Below, piece after piece: positions 8,336 to 16,526 of a stretch of 64,000 nt of DNA (positions within the stretch are counted from its first letter, which is position 1; each line of letters opens with the position of its first letter). The DNA comes from Streptomyces sp. NBC_01016 (GTDB lineage Bacteria; Actinomycetota; Actinomycetes; Streptomycetales; Streptomycetaceae). The stretch spans positions 4,526,001-4,590,000 of the forward strand of contig NZ_JAPEOQ010000001.1 of the NCBI RefSeq assembly GCF_026341035.1, given 5' to 3'. Made by a program: the position numbers and the translations under genes. Under the pieces are notes generated by a model. It was not told the origin of the DNA and searched no databases. It saw nothing but the letters and a program-made list of their open reading frames with translations.

Positions 8336-9007
8336 ATGCAGAAGTTCGACACCCCCGCCGCCATCTCCGCCGTCCTGCGTCTCTCCGCCGGACGCGTCCA
8401 GGTCATCGCCGCCGACCGCACCGACACCACCGTCGAGGTCCGGCCGGCCGACTCCTCGAAGGGCCGTGACGTGAAGGCCGCCGAGCAGACCACCGTCGAG
8501 TTCGCCGACGGCGTCCTGCGGGTCGACGCCCCGGCCGCGAAGAACCAGCTCCTCGGCGCGTCCGGCGCCATCGAGGTGACGGTCCAACTGCCCGCCGGAT
8601 CCGGCGTCGAGGCCGTCTCCGCCGCCGTCGAGTTCCGCGGCGTCGGACGGCTCGGCGAGCTCGTCTGCGAGGGCGCGCACGGCAACGTAAAGATCGACGA
8701 GGCCGCCAGCGTGCGGCTGTCCTCCTCCGCCGGTGATGTCACGGTCGGCCGGCTGACCGGCCCCGCCGAGATCAAGGTGCAGAAGGGCGACATCCGTATC
8801 GCCGAGGCCACATCGGGCGCGCTCGACCTGAGCACCCAGATGGGCAACGTGACGGTCGACGCCGCCCCTGGTGTCTCCGCCACCCTCGACGCCGGCACCG
8901 GTTACGGCCGGGTCAACAACTCGCTGATGAACTCCGAGGGAGCGAAGGCCCAGCTCACCATCCACGCGAACACCACCCACGGGGACATCACCGCCCGCAG
9001 CCTGTGA
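8336..9007 (+). CDS. DUF4097 family beta-strand repeat protein
   Basis: 223 residues from the ATG at 8336 with AAGGAG 9 nt upstream. Repeating short strands with alternating V/T and G/D (GAIEVTVQLPAGSGVEAV, GNVKIDEAASVRLSSSAGDV, KGDIRIAEATSGALDLST, MGNVTVDAAPGVSATL) give the right-handed beta-solenoid typical of DUF4097 putative adhesin proteins. There is no signal peptide or membrane segment, so this copy is cytosolic as written. Biochemical role unknown. It is followed after 92 bp by an alpha/beta hydrolase on the same strand, a pairing common in Streptomyces, and is divergent from the GbsR-type regulator. Confidence 0.85.
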   Translation: MQKFDTPAAISAVLRLSAGRVQVIAADRTDTTVEVRPADSSKGRDVKAAEQTTVEFADGVLRVDAPAAKNQLLGASGAIEVTVQLPAGSGVEAVSAAVEFRGVGRLGELVCEGAHGNVKIDEAASVRLSSSAGDVTVGRLTGPAEIKVQKGDIRIAEATSGALDLSTQMGNVTVDAAPGVSATLDAGTGYGRVNNSLMNSEGAKAQLTIHANTTHGDITARSL

Positions 9008-9099
9008 CCCCGCACCACCGCGCGGGGCCCGCCCACTACCTCGGGTGACCGCGGGCCCCGCGCGCACCACCCGCCCGACCCGCCGAACCAGGAGAAGCC

Positions 9100-9903
9100 A
9101 TGACGCACCGCACCGCACCCGCGAACGCCGCACCGTGGACCGGCATGGTCCCGGTCGACGACACCGCCCTCGCCGTCACCGACTCCGGCGGCCCCGGAAC
9201 CCCGGTCGTCTACCTCAACGGCCAGTTCGCCACGCAGGGTTACTGGCGCCGGGTCCTCGCCGACCTCGGCCCGCGGTGGCGGCACATCACCTACGACGAG
9301 CGGGCCCGCGGCAGAAAGTCCGGGCGTTCGGCCGACTACTCCTTCGAGGCCGCCGTCCGTGACGTCGACGCGGTCCTCGCCGCCAGGGGTGTCGACCGGG
9401 CGGTCCTCGTGGGCTGGTCCTACGGCGCGTACGTCGGCGCGCACTGGGCGAGTCGGAACCCGGAGCGCACCATCGGCGCGGTCCTGGTCGACGGCGCGCA
9501 GCCCTACGACTGGCTGGACGAGGCCATGGAGGCCCGGATCCGGACGATGTTCCGGCGTATCGGATGGTTCGCGCCGCTCATCCGCCCGACGGGCCTGGTC
9601 CCGCGGATGTCGTCGGCGCAGATGGCCGAGAGCAACATCGAACTCGGCAGGCTCGGCAGCAAGGGCGAGTTGGGTCCCGTGCTCGACGCCATCACCGTCC
9701 CGACCCGTTACGTGGTGGCCTCCGGCTCGTCCCTCGGCAGCCGCGGCGACGAGCAGGAACGCATCCGCGCCGGACTGTCCGAAGTCACCGCCCGCAACGC
9801 CCACATCGAGATCCACGCCAAGGTCGCCAGCAACCACGGGGTGATCCTGAAGAAGGACCACCGCGCCGTCGCCGAGGCCGTCCGTGCGGTCGCGGCCCGC
9901 TGA
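9100..9903 (+). CDS. alpha/beta hydrolase
   Basis: 267 residues, ATG at 9100 with CAGGAGAAG upstream. The nucleophile elbow is VGWSYGAYVG (Ser107), the oxyanion region is VVYLNGQFATQGYWR instead of the usual HG motif, and the late SNHGVIL gives the catalytic His. It follows DUF4097 on the same strand and probably belongs to the same operon under the GbsR-type regulator. The stop codon abuts the stop of the convergent lipoprotein gene (9903/9904) with no spacer. Substrate unknown. Confidence 0.88.
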   Translation: MTHRTAPANAAPWTGMVPVDDTALAVTDSGGPGTPVVYLNGQFATQGYWRRVLADLGPRWRHITYDERARGRKSGRSADYSFEAAVRDVDAVLAARGVDRAVLVGWSYGAYVGAHWASRNPERTIGAVLVDGAQPYDWLDEAMEARIRTMFRRIGWFAPLIRPTGLVPRMSSAQMAESNIELGRLGSKGELGPVLDAITVPTRYVVASGSSLGSRGDEQERIRAGLSEVTARNAHIEIHAKVASNHGVILKKDHRAVAEAVRAVAAR

Positions 9904-10425
9904 TCAGGGGGAGAGCCCGTGCGTGCCCCGGTAGGGAACCGGCCTGCCGGAGTGCGCGTCGAGCAGGACGCGGTCGCCCAGGGGCTTGCGCAGCCGCACC
10001 TCGACCCGTTCCAGCTTTCCCTGCTTCGTGCAGAGGTGTTCGCCGTCCCGGCCGGTGACCGACGCGGACAGCACGACGCTGCCGCGGGTCTCCAACGCGT
10101 CCACCGTGGGGCCGTCGTCGCAGACGCCGTGCAGGGCGACGACCGTCACCGACCGCCCGTCGGCGGAGACTTGGAGCAGACGGTTGTGTGGGTAGCCCGG
10201 GAGGTCGTGGGCCGGCTTCACCGGGGACCGGGGGGCCATCGACGGGAAGTCCCGTCGCTCGTACGCCCATTGGTCGGCCACCTGCCGGGCCCGCTCGGCG
10301 AGCGCGTCCCCGTCGTCGTCCCCGGCCACCTTCTCGCTCCCACAACCGGCCGCGGCGACAAGCCCGATGACGGACAGGGCGACCCCCGCCGACCGCCTGC
10401 CGGAGCGAACTGCCCCGATACGCAT
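9904..10425 (-). CDS. predicted lipoprotein
   Basis: 173 residues. The N-terminus is a lipoprotein signal: RSGRR, then a hydrophobic stretch (AGVALSVIGLVAAAG), then the lipobox LVAAAGC with the lipidated Cys at about residue 28. The mature part has a Gly/Asp-rich linker and a globular region with two further Cys residues (GVCDDG and EHLCTKQG) that could pair as a disulfide outside the membrane. I do not recognise a family. It is monocistronic and convergent with the hydrolase. Confidence 0.75.
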   Translation of the reverse strand: MRIGAVRSGRRSAGVALSVIGLVAAAGCGSEKVAGDDDGDALAERARQVADQWAYERRDFPSMAPRSPVKPAHDLPGYPHNRLLQVSADGRSVTVVALHGVCDDGPTVDALETRGSVVLSASVTGRDGEHLCTKQGKLERVEVRLRKPLGDRVLLDAHSGRPVPYRGTHGLSP

Positions 10426-10512
10426 GTGGCCTCCTGAACGACGACGGCACCCGGGCCTGCGGCCGACTGCTCCGCCCCTGTGACGTCGCAGAGCCGCAAT
10501 GGGTTCACCGAA

Positions 10513-11769
10513 CTACGACCAGGGCAGGACCAGCGCGCCCCAGGCGACCACAGGCCCGAGGGCCACGATGCCGCCGGTATAGCTGATGACCTGGCGGTAG
10601 AAGCGCTGGGAGTCGACTCCGCGGGCGTTGCTCAGGACCAGCGCGCCGTTCGTGGAGAAGGGGGACGTGTCCACGATCGTCGTCGAGACGGCGAGCGCGG
10701 CGATCAGGCCTGCGGCGTTGAGGTGGCTGGACAGCAGCAGCGGTACGGCGACGGGGATGATCGCGGTGATGATCGCCGTGGAGGAGGCGAAGGCCGAGGT
10801 GATGGCCACGGTGAAGCACAGCAGCAGGGCGACGAAGAGCGGGGCGCCCAGGCCTGCCGCGTGTTCGGAGATGTTCTCGATGATGCCGGCCTTCTCCAGC
10901 ATGGCGATGTACGTCATCATCCCCGCGACCAGCAGCAGCGTCGACCAGCTGATCCCGTCCACGGCCTTCTCCTGCCGCTTCATGTCCACCAGCGCGAGCA
11001 GTGCGCCCGCCGCGAGCGCCAGCAGGCCGATCTCCAGGTGGAAGCCGAGCGCGCCGACGACCAGGACGACCAGGGCGCCGAGGGTGAGCCACTGACGCCA
11101 GTCCGGCATGCCGGAGACGGCCAGGTCCGGGTCCTCGGGCGTCGGGTCGGTGTCCTCGGCCAGCGGGGCGGGGCGCTTCGAGAGGAGCGCGTAGGTCACC
11201 GCCGAAAGGACCAGGTTGATCACGAAACTGGCGGTGAACAGGGTCACGGGGGACACGTGCAGCGAGGTCTTGTCGACGACGCCCAGCACCAGCGCCCCGG
11301 AGACGGCGAGCGGTGAGAACGCCCCCGCGTGGCCGCCGCTGATCACCATCATGCCGACGACCAGCGGGTTCAGCTTGTAGCGGTGGGCGAAGTTCATGCC
11401 GATCGGCACGAGGAGCGCGACCGCGGCCGGGGTGAACGTGCCGAAGGCCGTCAGCAGCGCCGCGACCAGGAACAGCACCCACGGAATGAGCGCCACCTTG
11501 CCCCGCACCATCCGGACGCCCGCGGTGACGAGCCAGTCGATGGTGCCGTTGCGGCGGGCGACGGAGAACAGATAGGTGACCCCGACGATCGTCACGAAGA
11601 GATCCACCGGGAACCCCTCGAAGATCTCCTCCTGCGTGAGGCCGAGAGAGGCGGTGCCGACCACGAAGGTCGCGACGAAGGCGAGGATGCCCAGGTTGAT
11701 CGGCAGCACGGTGCCGACCACGAACATCACCAACAGGGCGCCTATGGATATCACTTCAGCAGACATCAT
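10513..11769 (-). CDS. MatC-like dicarboxylate carrier
   Basis: 418 residues with about 11-12 hydrophobic segments, so an integral membrane carrier. The first half (ISIGALLVMFVVGTVLPINL, EEIFEGFPVDLFVTIVGVTY, GTIDWLVTAGVRMVRGK) matches the MatC N-terminal domain family of malonate/dicarboxylate carriers in the ion-transporter superfamily; the second half repeats the topology, with a STTIVDTSPFSTNGALVLS re-entrant motif. It lies 86 bp after the PrpF-like gene on the same strand and probably imports that enzyme's substrate, an unsaturated di- or tricarboxylate. The start is one of two adjacent ATGs. Confidence 0.82.
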   Translation of the reverse strand: MMSAEVISIGALLVMFVVGTVLPINLGILAFVATFVVGTASLGLTQEEIFEGFPVDLFVTIVGVTYLFSVARRNGTIDWLVTAGVRMVRGKVALIPWVLFLVAALLTAFGTFTPAAVALLVPIGMNFAHRYKLNPLVVGMMVISGGHAGAFSPLAVSGALVLGVVDKTSLHVSPVTLFTASFVINLVLSAVTYALLSKRPAPLAEDTDPTPEDPDLAVSGMPDWRQWLTLGALVVLVVGALGFHLEIGLLALAAGALLALVDMKRQEKAVDGISWSTLLLVAGMMTYIAMLEKAGIIENISEHAAGLGAPLFVALLLCFTVAITSAFASSTAIITAIIPVAVPLLLSSHLNAAGLIAALAVSTTIVDTSPFSTNGALVLSNARGVDSQRFYRQVISYTGGIVALGPVVAWGALVLPWS

Positions 11770-11855
11770 TGTCCTTGGTGCGGTGGGGACAGGGTCGTAC
11801 GGTCGGGGACCGGCGGTGCGGGGGTGTGGTGTGTTCGTGTATTCGTGCGTCCCGG

Positions 11856-12977
11856 TCAGGCGGCCTGCGGCTCGCCGGTTCCGGGTACGTAGATCCGGGC
11901 GTCGGCGAGCAGTCGCGCGGCCCGCCGTACGGTGACGCGGCCCGGCAGGCCGTCCCGTACGTCGGAGCAGCGGACCGCCACCACGCCCGCGGGGGTGCCG
12001 AGCCGCAGCCAGCCGTCGTCCCGGGCGGCCGCGACCGCGTGGACCACGGAGTCCTGCACGAGGCCCGCGGCGGCGAGGGCGACGGCGGAGGTCAGGCCGA
12101 TCGCCGGGTGCGGCGCGTTCATGCTGAGCATGCGTACCGACACGTCGTAGTCCTCGGCCGCGACCGGTTCGCCGAGCGTCGTGGTGTACGGCACCGGGGC
12201 CCCGACGAGACCCACCTTCGGCACCGCGTCACCGGGTGCACGGCCCGGCTCGACCAGACCCATCAACGGCGCCGCGGCATGCCGGACCGCGCGCAGCCAC
12301 GGCACATCGGCCCGCACCTGGTCCAGGGACTCGGAGCCGCTCCGCCCCGCCCCGTCGGCGTCGACGAGGACGACCGGGGCTCCGGCGTCCACCATGCTCA
12401 CGAGGACCGGGTCGGCGTCGGAGACCGGCAGCTTCTGCGTGGCCTGACCGGTCGGGAGCAGGTCGCCCGTGGTGCCGCCCGCCGGGTCGCGGAACGTGAG
12501 GTCGACGGCGACACCACCGGCGCGCGTGCCCGGAACGGTCTGCCGTCCGAAGTGCTGCACCACGCCTCCCGTGGTGTCCACGATCCCCTCAAGGACCGCG
12601 CCCGTGTTGCTGTTGCGCATGACCACGCGGGTCCGGTCGCCGGCGATCGGCACCATGCCCTTCGCCACCGCGTACAGGGCGACGCCCGTGGCGCAGTTGC
12701 CGCAGTTGCTCGTCCACTCCACGGTGGCGTCGCCGATGCCCACCTGGGCGAAGAGATAGTCGATGTCGACGCCCGGCTCGGGCGAGGCGCTGACGATCGC
12801 CGCCTTGGAGGTGGTGGGGGTGGCGCCGCCGACCCCGTCCAGTTCCACGGGGTCCGCCGCGCCGTACGCGGCGACCAGCATCCGCGCCAACTCGTCGCGG
12901 TCCGCGGGGACATGGACCTGGTGGAACAACCAGCACTTGCTGGTGCCGCCACGCACAAGGGTCGCAGGGATGTGCAC
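11856..12977 (-). CDS. PrpF-like isomerase (methylaconitate/oxalomesaconate type)
   Basis: 373 residues from a GTG at 12977 with AGAAAGAG 8 nt upstream; the frame is open for another 35 codons but without a site. The opening IPATLVRGGTSKCWLF and the catalytic loop WTSNCGNCATG (Cys92, Cys95), plus the late SMNAPHPAIGLTSAVALA, are diagnostic for the PrpF family of diaminopimelate-epimerase-fold isomerases that shift double bonds in carboxylates such as 2-methylaconitate or 4-oxalomesaconate. It forms a module with the MatC-like carrier and the divergent LysR gene. Which acid is isomerised is not decidable from sequence. Confidence 0.87.
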   Translation of the reverse strand: MHIPATLVRGGTSKCWLFHQVHVPADRDELARMLVAAYGAADPVELDGVGGATPTTSKAAIVSASPEPGVDIDYLFAQVGIGDATVEWTSNCGNCATGVALYAVAKGMVPIAGDRTRVVMRNSNTGAVLEGIVDTTGGVVQHFGRQTVPGTRAGGVAVDLTFRDPAGGTTGDLLPTGQATQKLPVSDADPVLVSMVDAGAPVVLVDADGAGRSGSESLDQVRADVPWLRAVRHAAAPLMGLVEPGRAPGDAVPKVGLVGAPVPYTTTLGEPVAAEDYDVSVRMLSMNAPHPAIGLTSAVALAAAGLVQDSVVHAVAAARDDGWLRLGTPAGVVAVRCSDVRDGLPGRVTVRRAARLLADARIYVPGTGEPQAA

Positions 12978-13092
12978 GTCTGAGGCTCTTTCTTGATCAG
13001 TGGTGAACGCCGGCGGAACGGGCCGTTCCGGCGATTGCCAAGACCATCGCAGAGGTGTGACTTGGGGACAATGGCAGTTCACTTCACTCGGG

Positions 13093-13107
13093 TTTAGCTG
13101 CGCTAAA
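13093..13107. promoter_or_regulatory. LysR-type operator, T-N11-A palindrome
   Basis: TTTAGC-TGC-GCTAAA is a perfect 15-bp palindrome containing a T-N11-A box (13094-13106), the classic LysR recognition pattern. It lies 116 bp before the PrpF-like start and 180 bp before the LysR start. The MITE-like element begins 6 bp to its right. Confidence 0.65.
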
Positions 13108-13112
13108 GTCAG

Positions 13113-13278
13113 CTAGGGCCTGTCGTTTGGATCAGGCCGGGCTCGCGGGGTCTGGCACGCACGCTCGCGGCGTTGTCGTCGGTCGCCGACGCTCCGCGTC
13201 GACTCCCTCCTCCGCCTTGCGATCGCACGCACCAGACCCCGCTCCCTGATCCGGCCTGATCCAAACGACAGGCCCTAG
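13113..13278. mobile_element. MITE-like element with 28-bp perfect inverted ends
   Basis: The ends are exact inverted repeats of 28 bp (13113-13140 and 13251-13278); they start CTAG then GGGCCTGTCGTTTGGATC. A second inner pair, GCGGGGTCTGG at 13145-13155 and CCAGACCCCGC at 13232-13242, continues the symmetry. The 166-bp element has no open frame and could fold into a long hairpin. The CTAG at both edges could be a 4-bp target duplication, as made by some IS5-family elements. It is inserted between the LysR operator and the LysR start codon. Confidence 0.8.
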
Positions 13279-13288
13279 AGTCGGACCC

Positions 13289-14242
13289 ATGCTGAACGTG
13301 CGTCGCCTGCTGCTCCTCACCGAGGCCGCCGAGCGCGGCTCGCTCACCGCGGCCGCCGAGGAGCTGGGCATGACCACCTCCGCGGCCTCCCAGCAGATGT
13401 CGCTCCTGGAGCAGGAGGCGGGCCAGCCGCTTGTGGAGCGGCTGCCCCGCGGCATCCGGCCCACCCCCGCGGGCGCCGCGCTGGCCGAGCGTGGCCGCGC
13501 GGTACGCCGTGAGCTGCGCGCCGCCGAGGCCGACCTGCACTCGTTCGCCGCCCTCGACCAGGGCACGCTGCAACTGGGTTCGTTCCCCACGGCGAGCGCG
13601 TCGCTGCTGCCGCTGGCGCTCACCAAGTTCCGCCGCAGCCACACCGGCATCCGTATCGAGGTGCGGGCGGGCGTGCTCGCCGAACTCCGCGAGATGCTGC
13701 ACACGGGCGAGGTGGAGCAGGCGCTGCTGTGGGACTACGAGTGGAACAGGGTCGACGACCCGGCCCTCGCGCTCACGCATCTCCTCGACGACCCCACGGT
13801 GCTGGTCGTCCCCGCCGACTCCCCGCTGCGCGCCCACGCGCCCGTACACCTCGGCGGTCTCGCCGACCAGGAGTGGATCATCCGCGCGGACAACCACCCC
13901 GTCGCCGACGTGCTGCGGCGCAGCTGCCGCCAGGCGGGCTTCGAGCCGCGTATCGCGTACGCCTCGCACGACTACCAGGAAGCGCAGGCCATGGTCGCGG
14001 CCGGACTCGGCATCGCCCTGGCGCCCCGGCTCGCCCTCACCAGCCGGCGCAGCGACGTCCGGCTCCTGCCCTTCGCCTCCGACGTCGCCGCGCCGACCCG
14101 CCGCATCCTCCTCGCCCGCTCCACGTCCCGGCCCGCGACGCCGCCCGCGCAGGCGATGGCGCGCGTCCTGCGCACGGTGGCGCGGCGGTTCGCGGCGCCG
14201 GGCCTGGACCGGGCGCAGCTCGGAGCGGTGCGCCGCGGCTGA
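13289..14242 (+). CDS. LysR family regulator of the PrpF/MatC module
   Basis: 317 residues. The N-terminal winged HTH is at residues 1-60 (MLNVRRLLLLTEAAERGS, LGMTTSAASQQMSLLEQEAG), followed by the two-lobed effector domain (GTLQLGSFPTASASLLPLAL). It is divergent from the PrpF-like and MatC-like genes, with a T-N11-A palindrome in the gap, and should be their activator. No Shine-Dalgarno sequence is seen before the ATG: the 166-bp MITE ends only 10 bp upstream, so the native promoter or leader was displaced or replaced. This makes its expression worth testing. Confidence 0.88.
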   Translation: MLNVRRLLLLTEAAERGSLTAAAEELGMTTSAASQQMSLLEQEAGQPLVERLPRGIRPTPAGAALAERGRAVRRELRAAEADLHSFAALDQGTLQLGSFPTASASLLPLALTKFRRSHTGIRIEVRAGVLAELREMLHTGEVEQALLWDYEWNRVDDPALALTHLLDDPTVLVVPADSPLRAHAPVHLGGLADQEWIIRADNHPVADVLRRSCRQAGFEPRIAYASHDYQEAQAMVAAGLGIALAPRLALTSRRSDVRLLPFASDVAAPTRRILLARSTSRPATPPAQAMARVLRTVARRFAAPGLDRAQLGAVRRG

Positions 14243-14243
14243 C

Positions 14244-14274
14244 GCGCAGGAGCCGGTGAGCTGGGCTCCCGCGC
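14244..14274. terminator. possible shared terminator hairpin
   Basis: Between the convergent LysR (ends 14242) and GH3 (ends 14286) genes, GCGC-A-GGAGCC and GGGCTCC-C-GCGC can pair with a loop of about 8 nt. There is no T-run, as is usual for GC-rich actinomycetes. Function is inferred from position and pairing only. Confidence 0.35.
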
Positions 14275-14285
14275 GCAAGAGCCGG

Positions 14286-16523
14286 TCAGACGATCAGCGT
14301 CACGGACTGCGTGGAGTCCGAGGAGCGGCCCGTCTCGATCTCGTACGTGCCCGGTTCCACGGCCAGGTCCAGGGATCGAGTCACCGAGGCCAGCACGGTG
14401 TCGTCAAGGGGGAAGGCGACCGTGGCCTTCTCACCCGGCTCCAGGTCCACGAGTCGGAAGCCGCGCAGCTCACGGACGCGCGGCCAGGACGTCGCTCCGC
14501 CGCCCCGACGCACGTACAGCTGCACGGTCTCGCGGACCGGCCGGTCCCCGGTGTTGGTGACCTCGACCTCGCACACCCCGTCGCGGACGCGCGGCGCGCC
14601 GAACTCGGTCGTGGTGTACGACAGTCCGTGTCCGAAGGGGTAGAGCGGGGTGCCGGGTTCGTCCACGTAGCCGCGGAAGCCGTGGTCCTTGGAGTTGTAG
14701 AAGACGGGGAGCTGGCCGGAGGAGCGGGGCACCGAGACGGGCAGCCGTCCGCTCGGCTCGCACGCGCCGAGGAGCACGTCCGCGACGGCCCGGCCGCCCC
14801 ACGGGCCCGGATACCAGGCGCTCACCAACGCCCCTGCCCCGGCCGCGAGTTCGGGCACCGCGTGCGGGCGGCCCTGGATCAGCACCGCCACGCACGGTGT
14901 GCCGGTCGCCGCCACCGCCTCGGCGAGCGCCCGCTGCCCGGCGCCGAGCCGGACGTCGGCGAGGTCGACGCCCTCGCCGCAGGTCATCTCCGTCGGGTTG
15001 CCGGTGGTGATGACCGCGGCGCCGTTGTCGTCGAAGCGTGTGTCGCCCTCGCGGGCGCTGGAACCGCCGAGCACGAGCACCGCGAGATCGGACGCGGCGG
15101 CCAGCTCCACGGCCTCGGCGATCCCGGAACGGTCGTCGCCCACCAGGTCACAGCCGCGCGCATACGTCACGTCCGCTCCGGCCTTCCGCAGCCCGGCGAG
15201 CACCGAGACGCCACTGTCCGGCCGCTGTGGCGACGTGTAGTCGCCGATCTGCTGCGGGATCGAGTCGGCGTTCGGGCCGATGACGGCGATGCGCTTCTTG
15301 TCGGGCCCGAGGGGAAGCAGCGCCCCGTCGTTGTGCAGGAGCGTGATCGACGCGCGGGCGATCCGCTCGCTCAACTCCGTTGTGTCAACGGCCCGTTCGG
15401 GTGCCTCGGTGACGTAGGGGCGCTCGAAGAGGCCGAGCCGGAACTTCAGTGTCAGGATGCGGGCCACTGCCGCGTCGAGGGTCTCCATCGGGACGAGACC
15501 GCGCTCCACCGCCGTCCCCAGCTCCGGGAACACTCCGTCCCACAGGCTCAGATCCGTGCCCGCCGACAGTGCGAGCGCCGCCGCCGACGGCCGGTCGCCG
15601 GCCAGCCGCACGAGACGGTCGAGTGCGCAGCCGTCGGCCATCACCAGGCCCTCGAAGCCCCAGCGTTCACGGAGCAGCCCGGTGAGGAGGTCGCCGGAGG
15701 CCGCACACGGCAGGCCGTCGAACTCGTTGTACGCGGCCATCACGCCAGCCGCCCCCGCCCGTACTCCCGCGAGGGCCGCCGGGAGATGGATCTCGTGCAG
15801 CTCGCGGGCGCCGATCTCGGTCGCGGCACTGTTCCGCCCGCCCACCGAACCCCCTTGCCCGGCAAAGTGCTTGAGTACGACGGCCGCCCGGTCCGCGGCG
15901 ATGGTGTCACCCGTGCCCTGCATCCCCTCCACCAGGGCCTCGGTGAGCCGCGCCGCCAGGTACGGGTCCTCGCCGAAGCACTCCTCGGCGCGGCCCCAGC
16001 GCGGGTCCCGCACCAGGTCGAGCGCCGACACGAGCGCGATGTGCCCGCCACGGGCCCGCAGTTCGGCCGCCGCGGCCGCCGCCGTCTCCCGGTACAGGTC
16101 CGGGTCCCAAGTGGCGCCGACCGCCAGATTCACCGGAAGCACGGTGCCGTCGAGGGCCTGATGACCGTGCGGCACCTCCTCCACCATCAGGACGGGGATG
16201 CCGAGCCGCGTGTTCTCGACGACATGCCGCTGCACGGCGTCCGCGACCCGCGCCCCGTCCGCCGCCGTGATGCCGTCCGTGAAGGTGACACCGGACCACG
16301 GGTCGGCCCGCTGCAGGCCGTACAGCGCACCCATCCCGTCGAACCGTGCCACCTCCTCGCGGAAGGCGTCCGTGAGCCGATGCCCCTGCGTCGTGTGCTC
16401 GTACGCGTCCCAGCCGTACATCCGCTGGTTGACCTGGCCGACCTTCTCTGTGAGCGTCATCCGGTCGAGCAGGTCACGCACCCGGTCGGCGACCGGCGCG
16501 TCCGCGTCCCTGTACAGCTCCAT
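14286..16523 (-). CDS. glycoside hydrolase family 3 beta-glycosidase
   Basis: 745 residues with no signal peptide, so cytosolic. The (beta/alpha)8 domain covers about 1-330, with the substrate-binding KHFAGQG (Lys218-His219) and the nucleophile Asp297 in GLVMADG. The alpha/beta sandwich domain follows (about 370-600, with VIGPNADSIPQQIGDYT and VLVLGGSSAREG), and the C-terminal fibronectin type III-like domain is at about 640-745 (VQLYVR, ELRGFRLVDLEPGE). It cleaves terminal beta-linked glucose or xylose from oligosaccharides. Last gene of a six-gene operon that starts with the sugar-binding protein at 22760; only 3 bp separate it from the GH5-like gene. Confidence 0.93.
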   Translation of the reverse strand: MELYRDADAPVADRVRDLLDRMTLTEKVGQVNQRMYGWDAYEHTTQGHRLTDAFREEVARFDGMGALYGLQRADPWSGVTFTDGITAADGARVADAVQRHVVENTRLGIPVLMVEEVPHGHQALDGTVLPVNLAVGATWDPDLYRETAAAAAAELRARGGHIALVSALDLVRDPRWGRAEECFGEDPYLAARLTEALVEGMQGTGDTIAADRAAVVLKHFAGQGGSVGGRNSAATEIGARELHEIHLPAALAGVRAGAAGVMAAYNEFDGLPCAASGDLLTGLLRERWGFEGLVMADGCALDRLVRLAGDRPSAAALALSAGTDLSLWDGVFPELGTAVERGLVPMETLDAAVARILTLKFRLGLFERPYVTEAPERAVDTTELSERIARASITLLHNDGALLPLGPDKKRIAVIGPNADSIPQQIGDYTSPQRPDSGVSVLAGLRKAGADVTYARGCDLVGDDRSGIAEAVELAAASDLAVLVLGGSSAREGDTRFDDNGAAVITTGNPTEMTCGEGVDLADVRLGAGQRALAEAVAATGTPCVAVLIQGRPHAVPELAAGAGALVSAWYPGPWGGRAVADVLLGACEPSGRLPVSVPRSSGQLPVFYNSKDHGFRGYVDEPGTPLYPFGHGLSYTTTEFGAPRVRDGVCEVEVTNTGDRPVRETVQLYVRRGGGATSWPRVRELRGFRLVDLEPGEKATVAFPLDDTVLASVTRSLDLAVEPGTYEIETGRSSDSTQSVTLIV

Positions 16524-16526
16524 GGG

